A stretch of DNA of 64,000 nt from the NCBI RefSeq assembly GCF_020080835.1, contig NC_058165.1, forward strand, positions 5,617,771 through 5,681,770. Reading direction: 5' to 3'. The position numbers and the translations under genes are program-made. How positions within the stretch are numbered: the first letter of the stretch is position 1; the number at the start of each line of letters is the position of its first letter. Source of the DNA: Cotesia glomerata (lineage: Eukaryota; Arthropoda; Insecta; Hymenoptera; Braconidae). The notes below the pieces were generated by a model. It had not been told where the DNA came from. It made no database searches and saw nothing but the letters and a program-made list of their open reading frames with translations. This document shows positions 10,283 through 21,739 of the stretch, piece by piece.

Positions 10283-10882
10283 TTATTGTTATTATATTAT
10301 TATTATACTTTACTTGTACACCTCTCGGTTTTTACAAGGCTGATTCCTCTTTTTCTCCTAGCTCTACGCTTTTTCTATTTCTCATATTGGACCTCAGCAA
10401 GTCCCACCTGACACTTCATTTCTACTTTCAATTTTTGCGGCTGTGGACCGACTTGTGCTTTCTGTACCGTATTCACCCTGAACCTCATCTTCTCAGGCTG
10501 TTGGAACAGAATCATGGGGAAACCACAGAGAAAACCCATGATAGTACAGTCGGAGCTGGGCTAAGTCTACAGTGATTGATAAGAAACTCTTCTTTATTGA
10601 CCACTGGAGCATTAGGCCCCTCTCCTAGTATGCAGAGATCCCTCGCGCTAGCCAACGCTGACTAAAGTAGTCACCCATTCAAGTTGTTGCTTAAATGTGT
10701 GATCGCCCAAGTCAGACGTGTGCCGCCCGGCTATCTCTGCCACTTCCAGAGGCTGGCAACGTAACGTAACGCACATATTTTTAATTATAATCACTGAAAA
10801 ATATTGGTGCGTGCTGGGATCGAACCCGGGTCCCACTCTTTCGAAAAGCGAGCACCGTGCCGACCAGGCCATTGCCAGCCTC
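10283..10882 (-). mobile_element. tRNA-derived SINE
   Basis: On the minus strand a tRNA-like head at 10882-10807 contains an A-box-like TGGCCTGGTCGGCACGG and a B box GGTTCGATCCC, but its acceptor ends do not pair, so it is not a tRNA gene. A non-coding body follows, ending in a (TAA)n tail at about 10320-10270. The body shares GGTACAG...AAGTCGGNCCACAGCCGC with the SINE at 14540-14905, so the two are related. Transcription would be by RNA polymerase III from the internal promoter. Confidence 0.7.
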
Positions 10883-10904
10883 TATTAGTGTTATTATATT
10901 ATTT

Positions 10905-11130
10905 TTTGCTCGACGGGCAGAAAGCGTCAACTTTCGGCCCGCTGCGTTAAACGAAAGTGCCGCTTTCTGCCTTCGTCGAGCAAAAAAATAGTATACACTC
11001 CACGGGAAGTAAATAAGAAAGCCTCAGATCACATGTTTGTCAACCTCGGCTTCGCCTCGGCCGACAATTACATGTGATCTGAGACATTTCTTACTTTACT
11101 TCCCTAGGTGAGTAATATACTATTTATTAA
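10905..11130. repeat. Hairpin repeat family F, copy 1
   Basis: Two consecutive hairpins. The first is GC-rich and palindromic (CGACGGGCAGAAAGC... around CCCGCTGCGTTAAACG). The second has arms TAGTATACACTCC...GGGAAGTAAATAAGAAAG...CTCAGATCACATG and the inverse, around a CTCGGCTTCGCCTCGG core. Copies 2 and 3 are at 46940-47145 and 47404-47628. Confidence 0.8.
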
Positions 11131-11444
11131 AAATCAATTTTCTTTATTTGAAATCTTATCTAAATTTTGAAATTTTATATCTTTTTTCTCCTGCCTTAAG
11201 CCGAAAGTTCAAATTCCTTCCGTTTGCAGCCGGAATAAAGCGACACTTTCTATCCCCGGAATAAATGAACGCGCACGCGCAATAGTGCCTACATCAGCTC
11301 TCACGCACTGTACGTTTTTCTCTCTAACACATACTTTTTCCGTCAGCACTTGATGTTGCGTCATTAGTGCAATATATTATAATTATAATAAGAATAATGT
11401 AATTTAGTGATTTGATTTTAAATACAATAAATTCGTCGTAAAAC

Positions 11445-11879
11445 ATGAGTTCTACAGATAGTCCCTATTCAAGTGACACTAACGACGAGGCTGGTAGAGA
11501 TATCGAGGGAGAAGCCCAAAATATAACCAATAATATGGTAGCATCAAAATCCAGCAATGACTATTATCGTTGTTACAATAAATTTATTAAGTGGATAGTG
11601 AATAATAAAATTAAAAAAATCACTGAAAATGCGTTGCTGGTATATTTTGATGAACTATCAAAAAATCTTGCGCCATCAACGCTCTGGAGTAAATATTCTA
11701 TGATAAAGTCACTGTTGAATCTCAAGCAAGGAATCGACATCGGAGAGTTTAATAAATTAAAACCATTTCTGAATAATCAATCAAAAGGTTTTCGAGCTAA
11801 AAAATCAGAAGTCTTAACATGGAATGAAATTAACAAGTTCCTTGAAACAGCAACGGATGAAATTTATCTAGCTGAAAAG
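11445..11879 (+). CDS. Tyrosine-recombinase-like protein, first exon only
   Basis: Tyrosine recombinases cut and rejoin DNA through a catalytic tyrosine; some eukaryotic mobile elements (Crypton-like) encode them. This 145-codon exon starts at ATG 11445 with an acidic Ser-rich leader, then a helical core-binding (SAM-like) domain with motifs YYRCYNKFIKWI, VYFDELSKN-like (seen as LLVYFDELSKNLAPSTLW) and KYSMIKSLLN. It ends at a clean donor, GAAAAG/GTAAGTTT at 11880. The R-H-R-Y catalytic domain, expected in following exons, was not found downstream. It is either an exon of a truncated element or a host gene with a long intron. The family call is from motif memory. Confidence 0.6.
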
Positions 11880-12762
11880 GTAAGTTTAAAAAAAAACATT
11901 TGCATAAAATAAAATACCGAAATATTGATTGTTGAAATATTTGCATAATTATTTATAACAATTATTGAGATAACTATTTATAATAATTATTTACATAAGT
12001 ATTTACAATTAATTAAATGATACTAAAGTTAGCTAACATCTGTCAATTTTTTTAATTTTCATGACAATTGTCATGACTTAAGTCAATTACAATGAAAAAA
12101 AACGCTTCTTAAAAATTTCAATAATAATTTTTTTTATTTTTCACGTGAAATTTATTTACTAAATTTTTTTTATAATAATTTAATTACTAAAGAAATAAAA
12201 AAAAATTTATATTGTCTGTTAACTTCAGTGTCAATTTATTAATAATATTTATAATTTATTAACAATATTTTTAATATTTACAAATAAATATTCACATCAA
12301 TAAATATTGTTAAAATGACTATCCAACGTATCCTCAAATGACGTTTCCTTAAAATAACAATCCGGATTTCTGATTTAAGGATTAATTTGTTTGACTTAAA
12401 AGCATACAGGGAATAGCTCTTGTAAATATATCTAGTTTCGTCAAAACAGGCAACTGTTTCGTTAACGTGAGGATCTGTAGAGTTGAATCAACTAAATGTA
12501 ACGCTAAAATAATGATATGGATCGTCATTTTGATGATCCGTTGTATAGCTGAATTGGCTATACAGCGTATATCTCTAAAAAAAATGACTATACGGTGTAT
12601 AGTCAGAATAACGATACGTATCCTTATTCTAACAATATTTTTTTCTCCGTGTATTTTCATTACTCTCATGAGTTTTTTGAATACTTTAGTTCATAAACGA
12701 ATGTTTAAAATTGATATGAATATTGATAGTTGTTTTATAATATATAATAAATATTAAAAAAT
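11880..12762. other. AT-rich stretch with a partial palindromic repeat
   Basis: Intron or intergenic DNA after the recombinase exon. Between about 12300 and 12660, paired motifs such as TATAGCTGAATTGGCTATA and GACTATACGGTGTATAGTC make local palindromes, and the right side ends in TTTTCTCCGTGTA, resembling the CACGGAGAAAA/TA element ends seen elsewhere. No continuing recombinase exon is seen. Confidence 0.45.
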
Positions 12763-13275
12763 GTAATTGGCTTTGCCGATCAATTCCAAAAACTATTCAG
12801 CTTTTAACATAAAAAAATCACGTCAATCGCCGCCAGGCTAGTCAAAATTAGTTAGTTCATTCGTGAGATATCGTTGACGAAAAAAGTGATTTTTTTAAAT
12901 AACTTAAAAATTTCTCTACGGATTATTTAGCGACTAAGAAATAATCTTTTTTGTGCTAAAAAAAACTGCGTCGATTGCCATGAACTGCATCAAAATTGGT
13001 TAAATCGTTCGAGAGTTATTTAATTTTAAAAAATTCCAAAACAATGTTATTTTAACATAACTTCAAAATTTTACGTTGAATTGTTTGGTAGGTAATGAGT
13101 AATTTTTTGGTGCTTAATAAAATGCTTAGTAAGAATGCTGCAAGCCCCATCAAAAACGATTGATTTGATCGGAAGATATCGCAATTTAGAATTTTCAAAA
13201 AATTATGTATTTACAACCACTAAATTTTCAAGCTCAAAGAGCTTGAAAAAGTATACAAGTTGTATTTTTGAGCTC
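12763..13275 (-). repeat. Foldback family G, truncated copy
   Basis: Minus-orientation homologue of the arm at 42789-43602. Landmarks are GATCAATTCCAAAAACTATTC, CACGTCAATCGCCGCCAG and GAGCTC palindromes near the end (GAGCTCGAAGAATTC). The terminal AGGAAAACGG end is missing. Confidence 0.6.
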
Positions 13276-14540
13276 GAAGAATTCAATAATAATGATAATT
13301 AGAAGTCTATCTTAAAAATTATTATTATCTTTTTTTTAAACTAGTTAAAAATTATTTGTTTTTTTTTTTTTAAGTTTAATTTTCTATCGAACCGAAATTT
13401 TTAGTTTTTCCAAACTAATATTTATTTTGTTAAATTTTTTAAAAAAATTTAAATAAAAAAAGTACTTTTAAAAGAAAAAAATGATGAATTTCAGAGTTAT
13501 TAATATTTAGGATACTTCAAACGAAGAGTAGTTGCTATTTGACATCTCAACATCCACGCACGCACAGATGCGAGATTGGCAACGTTCGTCATTTTTCGAC
13601 GTAAATCCCTTATAAATCGTCTCAAGTTTCCCACACAGAGTCACAGATCTGGCATCATGCGAAAAGACCCGAGAGAGTTTCATATATACACGCGTACTCG
13701 TCAGAACCGGATGACTCATCCAACTAGATACTAAAGTAGATCTAGCAAATTATTATTCGACAAATTGACAGGTAATAAATCTACTTTATTCAATTTCTCA
13801 TTATTTTTTTATCTTATGATTTATACATATAAATAAATATACATTTATATTCACAAAAATCTATAAAATCAAATTAGATATGTATTTTTCATATTTTCTA
13901 ATTACATTCGTAAAACATATTTAAAATCATTGATTTTTATAGTAAAAAGTTAAAAAAAATGTAATTTCAATAATTATGCAGAAAATGAATGTGGCTTATA
14001 AAGAAAATTTAAACGTGAATGCACACAGAAAACAGAGATTTGAATCCCATGCTGCCATATACATTCGCATTTATGAGTATATAAGTAGTTTTCGTAAAAT
14101 ATGCAAGTGCATAAACGCTGAAAGGTAAATGCGTACGTAACCTAGATGGACACAGTTATGACGGTTCATGAATAGCCTCATAATGAATGCTCGCTAGTCC
14201 CCTTTATATTCTTGTTGTATGAATAGGTCGTCTGCTATGGCATAGATATGAAATGTAACTCTAACGCATTATTTTCTGTGCTTCAAATTGTTTTACGCCT
14301 ATAAACACAACCTGCTGTCGGAAAAAACGACAGTTGGTGCGTAAAAATACAATAAAATTTATGCTTTTTATTACGTAAAATCGATTTTATCATCAATTTT
14401 AGATTGTTAAACTGTTTCTTTTATCATATATTGTAAAACTAATTAAATTACATTTTTTTGATATAATTTTTCATTAAAGCTGACTTTTTATTCAGTGATT
14501 TCTCTTTTGTTGTTCAAAAACACAGTTTTTTGAGTACACA
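13276..14540. other. Gene-free stretch with a GC-richer island
   Basis: Mostly AT-rich. About 13507-13730 is markedly richer in GC and free of recognised repeats. A 70-codon minus-strand frame is open there, but it lacks recognisable motifs and I do not call it a gene. Confidence 0.4.
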
Positions 14541-14905
14541 AATTTTTTTTATTTTTATTTTTTTATTTTTTTTTTTGGAATCTTATGCGTCAGCCTTCTG
14601 GCCTAGATACGTGGGATTTTTACGTCCCTTCCTACTATTTATTGTGCTTGATGTGTCTAAATACACATCTTTACCTCCTATCCGCGGCTGTGGCCGACTT
14701 ACAGCCTGTACCCGCATTTGCCTGTGCCCCGCCCCTTAGCACAGTGACCAAGGAAACCGCAGAAACCTGGCCAGGGTACAGTCGGCAAGGGAGCAAGCCT
14801 TGGGAATCGCAGAAAAATTACGACTGCCAGGGCTCGAACCCACGCTTGAGCGACTGTTGTACGGGCAGTTTAAGACTTAAACCACTCGACCACGCAGTCG
14901 CCTAT
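14540..14905 (-). mobile_element. tRNA-Leu/Ser-like SINE
   Basis: On the minus strand the head (14903-14825) has an A box TGGTCGAGTGGTTTAAG and a B box GGTTCGAGCCC, typical of a class-II tRNA ancestor. A body sharing AAGTCGGCCACAGCCGC with the SINE at 10283-10882 follows, ending in an A-rich tail (about 14578-14541). Non-coding; the two frames open here on the plus strand are artefacts. Confidence 0.75.
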
Positions 14906-14991
14906 AAATTACTTTTTATTTTAACAAGGATATCTATTAAACGAATCAGGCAACTTTTATTTCGTTTGTAGCATTTATCGCGCTTTATTAA

Positions 14992-16800
14992 GGTAGTTCC
15001 GCTGTGGTGAAGTGTGGTCGGAGAGCATTTACTATTGTCGGAATGTTGATATTGCTGTCAAATAATTATTTACCATACATAATGTATTTTCTAATCCAAT
15101 GTCCGATGTATGAAAATCTCTGAAATCATTTCTAGACAGAAACTCAACTTCAAAATTCTATATGAGCTCTTCCAAGGATGTCTTACTCTACGCAATTCTT
15201 ATTTCTGATTTTTGACTTGATAAAAATAAAAAAAGATCTGATTCAAGCACATATTTAAAAGCTCAATATAAAGATTCAACATGTGATTTTGATAAAATGA
15301 TGTAGCCAATTAAATGCTAAATTATATATCTACTAGCTGTTACCCGCCCGCTTCGCTGAGCGCTTTATAGAATTGCATTTTTAGATTTAGACTTGAAATT
15401 TAATTGGAGTATTGTTTTGATTTGCATAGATTCCAAATGAGCATTGTAAGTTTTAGTTGGTCATTGCAAGTCTCATAAGTCAAGTTTAAATCTATCTAGC
15501 TTCAAGTGCGAACAATTTTTCTGTTATTTAAAATTTTCTCAGTGACATCAATTTTTACAGAAAATAAATTTAGCATGTTTTTTACGAATTCTATTTAAAT
15601 AAGTAGCCAAATTGATTTTTCACATATCTGGTGTTTGAAAAATGCATTCATTTTAATCTGTTACATTCCCTTGATCCCGCAATAAGAACAATTTATAAGT
15701 TATGTAATCAGCAAAAATAACATGTATGTAAAATTCTTAGTCCATTGACTGAATTACTACATGTAATGTTAAGTTTTGGAAACCTTACAATGACTTTTTT
15801 CCCGCTGCCAAAGAGACGTTTGCTGTAAGGAAATTTTTAGTAAATGTTATTGAAACTCAATAGACATGGCCTAAATTTCATGTTTCAAAAATTCCTAGTT
15901 TATAAACAACAACATTTTCAGTAGATTTCATAGAAATCTAACTATTTTATTTCATGGAACCAATTATCATAACCAAACACACGATCAGCATATAAATATA
16001 AATTTTCAACACTTAGTTCACCAGACATAATTAGCTTCTTTCTTAAACTTTTTTTAAATTACGTTAAATCAATAAAATATTAAGGTTATGTAATAAGAAC
16101 AAAAAAAATTGTATTAAAAACAAATGAATGAAAAATGAGAGTCTTTTGTTTTTATTAGCGGGTAAAAATGTATATAAAAGTAAATCGTAAAAAAAATGAG
16201 AAAGGGTTGATAAAATTCAAAAAATAAGGAGTCTATAACCATCTACGAAAAATTCTGCGTCGAATGGTATCAGTCTCATCCCGATAGCTTCATCCGTTCT
16301 TGAGTTATAAATAGTGTAACTAACATGACTTTCTTTTATATATATAGAATGTATTTTTTCTTGTACGTATAGGTTTAAATCCTCAAAGTGCAACAAAAGG
16401 AATTAAAAGAAATTAATTATTTACCATAGAAATACTATATAAAAATGACCAAAAAAATGTTTTAATTATAATATTTCGATTCGACAACAAAACGATAAAG
16501 TGCTATTTTTTTTATTAATTAATCAACAAAATATTATTTTTTATTCTGCTAGTTTTTTTTTTCCAATTCAGTCGAGGAATTTTTTAAATATTACAAAGAA
16601 TATTTGGGTGGTCAGAGAGATTTAGATGCTTTAAATGAGAAGTAAGCTTGAAAACCGGGAATTTTGTCATTAAATATTTTGCTTTCTAAATAGTAAAAAA
16701 TTCTTTAACTTCGAGATTTATTAGTAAACGTTATTTTTTAACTGTGAAACAAAAATTAACAAAAATTGTCGGAAAGTGGTTGTTGGACGGAGGAACTACT
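14992..16800. mobile_element. TTAA element L, copy 1, split by a Helitron
   Basis: Flanked by TTAA at 14988-14991 and 16801-16804. It begins GGTAGTTCCGCTGTGG and ends AGGAACTACT, which are inverted. The sequence from 14992 to about 15100 and from about 16415 to 16800 aligns with the copy at 61351-62738; between them lies a Helitron (15333-16348). No coding capacity. TTAA targets are typical of the piggyBac and Kolobok groups. Confidence 0.7.
15333..16348 (-). mobile_element. Non-autonomous Helitron (minus strand)
   Basis: On the minus strand it begins TCTATATATATAAAAGAAAG with the usual Helitron-like leader (TTAGTTACACTATTTATAACTC). It ends with a GC-rich hairpin (GCGAAGCGGGCGGGTAACAG) and CTAG at 15336-15333. 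The 3' ~120 bp match the Helitrons at 20620-21189 and 59818-60647, while the 5' part differs. No Rep/helicase is encoded. Confidence 0.75.
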
Positions 16801-16857
16801 TTAAAGAAGTATACAAATTCTTGAATATTATAAGCTTGAAATTATTAGAAAATTTCA

Positions 16858-16896
16858 AGGATGGCCTGGGAAGTCAACTGTTTTCCAATTTTTTTT
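16858..16896 (-). repeat. Degenerate end of foldback family G
   Basis: CAAGGATGGCCTGGGAAGTC and following ACTGTTTTCCAATTTTTT resemble the terminal 40 bp of the family at 42789-44673 in inverse orientation. Short and diverged. Confidence 0.35.
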
Positions 16897-16899
16897 TTC

Positions 16900-18660
16900 T
16901 TTAATGTCTTTCTTTGAAAATCCGTAGTTTTACATTATTTTTTTTCTAAATTTTGAAACGTCAATCATTCGAGATTATTGTTTCAAATTACCGACGTTAC
17001 TTTCACTCCTTAAACATAGCCATTCAGAGCTTTATATTACAGGATTTTATTGAATAAAATTTAATGTATTGTCGTATTTTGCAATTATTTTTTTATTTAA
17101 AATTAAAAATCATTGGTAATAGGTCAGTGTATTAAGATAAATCGAACAAAAGTAAATATTGCAGATTTTAATTATTTTGTACTCAGTAGTGAGTTACACT
17201 GACATTCATAAGCGAATCTAGGTTCATGGTCATTGTATCTATTGTATCAATTGTCTATCGTTATCTTTATATGTGAATTTTAATGTGAAAAAAAAATTAA
17301 CAAAATCTACCTTAAGCAGAAATCATTAATTTTCATAGCGAAAATGAAAAAATTGTTAATTTTGTAATTTTTCCATTAATAATTTATTGTTTTAAAGATA
17401 TTGATATATTTATCAAATGAGATCTCATTCTTCATAAATTTTTGTTTTAATAAAAATGATCAGAGCATAAAAAAAGTAAAAATTTAATTAATGACAATGC
17501 TGTCTCTGAGGATCTTCGTGTGTGGTACGATTAGCTGAGAAGTAAGCGAGGAAACAGTGAGATGACGGAGTGCCCTCTGAGGAACAACCCTCGATGCAAA
17601 CTCCTCGTATGAATATGTCTCTGTTAATTCAAACTTTGTCCCAGCGGTAGTGGTCATATACTCTCTGTCTCTCTCTCTCCGTGCTTCTTTTTCGTTTTTG
17701 TTAACAACAAGCATTAAAATTCAAGCAAAAATGATAATTCAATTACCTTTTGCCACATATACTGTTTATCGTATTACTTCGTAACTATTTTATTGCATTT
17801 TATCACATTATTTACTGTTTTTCCTGTCTAGTGTATTATGATAAATTTCTATAAGCCCCAATTGCCGTGAATCTTATTTATTATTGAGTTGAAAAAAAAT
17901 GATGCAAAAAAAGTACTGAACAATAGGGAAAAACGTATAAAAACACCGCTGAGAGACATTGAAAATTCAGTTAGGAGACACCATAAGGTGAGACTTTATG
18001 TCATATCTTCTCGGGCAAAACCCTACTTATTTCCACAGTGACTAACCCTCTGCTTTCTCTCTATTCACTCAACTATGTATGTTTGTCTGTATGTGTGTAT
18101 GTATACATCAAGACTACTATTATAATTTATTTAAGAAATAATACGAAATTCCACATTATACGACCAATAGATTTGTCACCTAACAAAGTTTTATGTCTCT
18201 CGTGAATTTTCAATAACCTGCTTGGAAGTTGCGGATTTTATATATGTATATGCGTGAGACTTGGAATTTCATTTGAAAATTATTTTTGCAGAAGAACATT
18301 GTATTATTATATTTTAAATAGCTTATAAAATATGAAAACGTCGATAATCATAAAAAATTATTTTAATATTGTTAAATTGAACTTTGTTGTATTTTTATTT
18401 TTTTGAATTTTTATTGTGAAAGTTAATAAGATATACTTTGTAACAGGAGTGGTCGCTCTCGTTCAGTTGGTCTCAATAAATTCCGTCCAATTATAGATGC
18501 AACAATGAATTTCTTTAATATTCTGTAAAATTCAATACAATAAATACGATGCAAAGATTCAAGTCGTGAGCACAAAGGCCTCGCGACAATAATTAACCTA
18601 AAAAAATTTATTAATTAAATTTATGGTCTCGTTCCTCGTGAAGCCTCAAGGACGTGTACA
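16900..18660. other. AT-rich stretch without a recognised gene
   Basis: No repeat pair inside the window and no recognised protein. A minus-strand 76-codon frame at 17484-17714 is open in slightly GC-richer sequence but shows no motif or flanking splice signals I trust. Confidence 0.4.
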
Positions 18661-18665
18661 CTTAC

Positions 18666-18801
18666 CTTTGTTCAAGATGACAGGTGAACTCTCCTCTTCG
18701 GTGTCATTTCGACTGTCCAGTATCCTGGTTTCAACACAATAATCCAAAATTTTGCTCGCCGGTGTTTTTATAATCTTTCTCTGCGTGCTTCTTGAACTTT
18801 C
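18666..18801 (-). other. Possible exon with a strong splice donor
   Basis: A 45-codon open frame, including KTPASKILDYC and DTEEESSPVILNK, ends exactly at a consensus donor (AACAAAG/GTAAGTG). Acidic, GC-richer and unlike its AT-rich surroundings. There is no in-frame ATG and no good acceptor upstream, so it may instead be a 5' untranslated first exon. Product unknown. Confidence 0.25.
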
Positions 18802-19000
18802 TTATTTTTGCATGCTTCATTTTCCGGGAGGGCGGTGGGGCACTTTTTGATCTATGCGACCCAGTGACGAGTCGAATAACTAATCAATAAATCGAAAGGT
18901 AAGGGAAAACCCTTACCCATCGCTGTGAAAATTAACTGTCGATAATAATGCCCGCGAGAAATTCAATTTTCCCGGTTAGAACTTAAATATTTTTTCATTG

Positions 19001-19763
19001 CACGGAAAAAAGTAAACTGTAATATTCACTCGGATTCCGGTTAATTTTTAGAGTTTCAAAAAGTAAAGCGGACATCGGGGTGGCAAAAATATAAATATTA
19101 CAGAACTTAATGTAGAAAGTATAAAAGCCACAATTTATAATTTAATATCCAAAATAAGTGATTAGTAGCTGTCACTATAGTAAATAACGACTCTTTCATC
19201 TTAAAAAATTACAGTTTCAAACAGTAAAAATTGCCATTTCAATATATAGTCCATATTATGAGGAGAAGGGGAACTCAGATGAACGAGAAGGGGGTCTCAC
19301 TCTAGGAAAATTTAACATTTGAAACAGTAAAAATTATACTTTTAAAATATACATTTTACCAGTCCAAGCAAGTCAATAATTACAGTTTGATTTTTAGCGT
19401 TGCGTTTAAAATTTACCATTTTACTTTGTAAATATTGACGTTGCTTGTATTAGAAATTTACTAATTTTATTTTATACTTTTTACATATAAGATCATTTTT
19501 TAGGTACGAAATGATAAATATCAAAGTCTGAATTCTTAATTATTATAATTTAACATTTTAGACATTTGCATAGCGAATATTACTGTTTGAAATAGTATTT
19601 TCTTCCATGTAAAGAGTAAATTGTAACGTTTAAATAGTAAATATTATAAAGTAAATAGTAAAATCACGATTTTATTGTTTGAAATGGTAATTTTTAGCAG
19701 TTGATCATTACTTATTATAAATCGACTGTTATTTATTACAGTTTACTTTTACTTTTTTCCGTG
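19001..19763. mobile_element. 763-bp MITE, copy 1 (CACGGAAAAAAGTAAAC ends)
   Basis: It starts CACGGAAAAAAGTAAACTGT and ends TACTTTTTTCCGTG. A near-identical copy truncated at its right end lies at 52996-53699. Repeated AAACAGTAAAAAT and ACTGTTT motifs occur throughout. Non-coding. Confidence 0.85.
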
Positions 19764-20005
19764 TGTGAATTAAAAATTTTTTAAATTTTAAAGTTAATTT
19801 TTTATAAAATAAGCAATTTTGAATTTTTCAATGGTATCGTTTGTTTTAATACTCATTAGATTATTCTTAGCCTATTTATGTGTTTTTTTTTTTTTACTTA
19901 TTTTGGTGAATATTAACTCTTTTATTTCTTTCACAGTATGTGAATTTGATCATTTTTTATTTTTCGATCAAAGAAAATCATCAATCTAAAAAAAACAAAA
20001 AAATC

Positions 20006-20079
20006 TGGCTCATGGGGGGATCGAACCCGCGACCTTCGCGTTATTAGCACGACGCTCTAACCATCTGAGCTAATGAGCC
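20006..20079 (-). tRNA. tRNA-Ile (anticodon AAU)
   Basis: On the minus strand a 74-nt cloverleaf can be drawn. The acceptor stem is GGCTCAT paired with ATGAGCC, the D arm is AGCTCAGATGGTTAGAGC, the anticodon arm is CGTGCTAATAACGCG with AAT at the anticodon, the variable loop is AAGGTC and the T arm is GCGGG-TTCGATC-CCCCC. It lacks an intron, and the CCA is not encoded, as usual in nuclear genes. One C-C mismatch in the T stem is unusual. Internal A and B boxes serve RNA polymerase III. Confidence 0.9.
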
Positions 20080-20619
20080 GAATGTACCTACCTTAACATT
20101 ACGAGTTTGATAACTAACCGTTGAATTAACCATTGATTATGAATATAATGAGTTACAAATAAAATAATTATTTTTTGCCAAATTAATTTTTAAATTCATG
20201 AAGTATGAAGCTAAGAATAAATCAAATACAAAATATTTTCTATTATTTTATTGGAAATAATATTATACTTTAAGACACACAATATATTTTACGGAAAAAA
20301 ATTATGTTAAAAGTTGCTATAAAAATATTTTAATTTCTAGTATTTGATATTGCAATTTATTTGAAGCGTATGTTGATTTTAAAATAAATGAAGAAAAATA
20401 ATTAATATATCACATAAAAAATTTTTATAATTTAATATATTACAATATTATACATTCACATTAGTGTTTCCTAGTAAGTTTCTATAAAATATGATAATTC
20501 ATATTTTTTAGAAAATTCTACTCTACCGATCGTAGTTACTGCTTTTATTTACGAAATATTACTATATCGACTTTTCTATGCTACAATAACATCGTACCTT
20601 TTTCTTGCATATATATCTA
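20080..20619. other. AT-rich gene-free stretch
   Basis: Nothing recognised between the tRNA gene and the Helitron. Confidence 0.4.
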
Positions 20620-21189
20620 TCTATACTAATAAATGGAAAGCCGATTTTTTGTTCGGTTATACTGCGAAAACTATTGAACCGATCGGAATAATACTTATAC
20701 CATTAGATGCAGTGTGTTTCGGAGAAGGCTTAAGTATATGACATGTTGGTGATTACTTATCCTAAACCTATATTTTTTTGACTTAGAAATAATGAATTTT
20801 TCTTGTAACTAAATTTATTCTATTCGATTGTCATTTGTTTAAAATTAATTTTCTAATTCTTTTGGTTATGTTCATATACTAGGTAGATTTTTTCACTTAT
20901 GAGACCTGCAATTTCTTTAACTGAAACTTACAATGCTCACTACAAATATTTTTTTTTCATATCAATCATTATTAATTTTTGTAAGAAAGACGCGGGAATG
21001 TTATAATGATTGCACATTGAAAGCTACAATGAATATTAGCTAGAATAATTACATGGATAAAAGGAACATGCCAATTCGATAGAATTGGGAATCTGTGCAA
21101 GTCAAAACAATACTCTATTTCAATTTCAAGTCTAGATTTAAAAATGCAAGTCTATAAAACGCCCAGCGGAGCGGGTGAGTAACAGCTAG
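20620..21189 (+). mobile_element. Non-autonomous Helitron, copy A
   Basis: It begins TCTATACTAATAAATGGAAAG and ends with a GC hairpin (CGCCCAGCGGAGCGGG) followed by GTGAGTAACAG and CTAG, the 5'-TC and CTRR-3' signature of Helitrons. It aligns end to end with 59818-60647, apart from a 259-bp MITE in the latter. No coding capacity. Confidence 0.85.
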
Positions 21190-21350
21190 ATTTATATAAA
21201 AAATGAGTCCTGGATTACGATATTATTATTGTAATTTTCACTTAAATTTTTTCCGTGTAAAAAAAAACGTATTTTAAAATACATTACTGTTAGTATTATT
21301 GGATAAAAATATCCTTCGATAGAGGCCATTATTATCTTATCAGTAATTCC

Positions 21351-21731
21351 TTAACAATCAGTTTTTTGAATACACTTGTCGCTATTATTACTTCTGACAA
21401 ATCCATTGTCAAAATCACAACCGCAGCCACCAATTAAACAATCCTTAAAAAAAAAAAAGTTAATTAAAAGTGTTTAAAATTGTGATTAGTTGATTACTTA
21501 CCGTATGCTTGCATTCTTCAGTAATGTACGGAGTTTGACAAGTCGCCTCGCACATTCGACCGCAAAACAGAACAGCTTCTCCTTCACCGCAATTGTGCAT
21601 TATTTGTGCACTTACTAATTAAATAGAATAATAAAAATAACAATAACAATGAATAATTGTATGAACTTTTAAATAAAGTACTTACTAATCTGCACGCATA
21701 TGGTAATCGACAGGACGATTATTTTGTTCAT
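21351..21731 (-). CDS. Secreted TIL-domain cysteine-rich peptide
   Basis: TIL (trypsin-inhibitor-like) peptides usually inhibit extracellular serine proteases; in insects they act in haemolymph, cuticle or venom. Three exons are inferred: 21731-21686 (ATG, 15.3 codons), 21614-21502 and 21443-21351, giving 83 residues. Junctions are consensus: ATTA/GTAAGT, TTTAATTAG/TA, ACG/GTAAGT and T-rich tract AAG/GAT. Exon 1 encodes a hydrophobic signal peptide (MNKIIVLSITICVQI). The mature part has exactly ten cysteines in the TIL order, with FCGRMCEATC and a GGCGCD motif near the reactive loop, ending in a C-terminal TDC. The reactive-site residue cannot be fixed by eye. It is the only complete host protein gene in the window. 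Confidence 0.85.
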
Positions 21732-21739
21732 CGCAGCGT

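Noticed and set aside
10648..10872. 74-codon minus-strand frame
   Set aside because: It lies in the tRNA-like head and body of a SINE.
12382..12757. Overlapping ~95-codon frames on both strands with Ile/Arg-rich composition
   Set aside because: Low-complexity translation of a palindromic repeat; starts and composition are not protein-like.
14530..14971. Two overlapping plus-strand frames (69 and 128 codons)
   Set aside because: They run antisense through a SINE, including its tRNA-like head.
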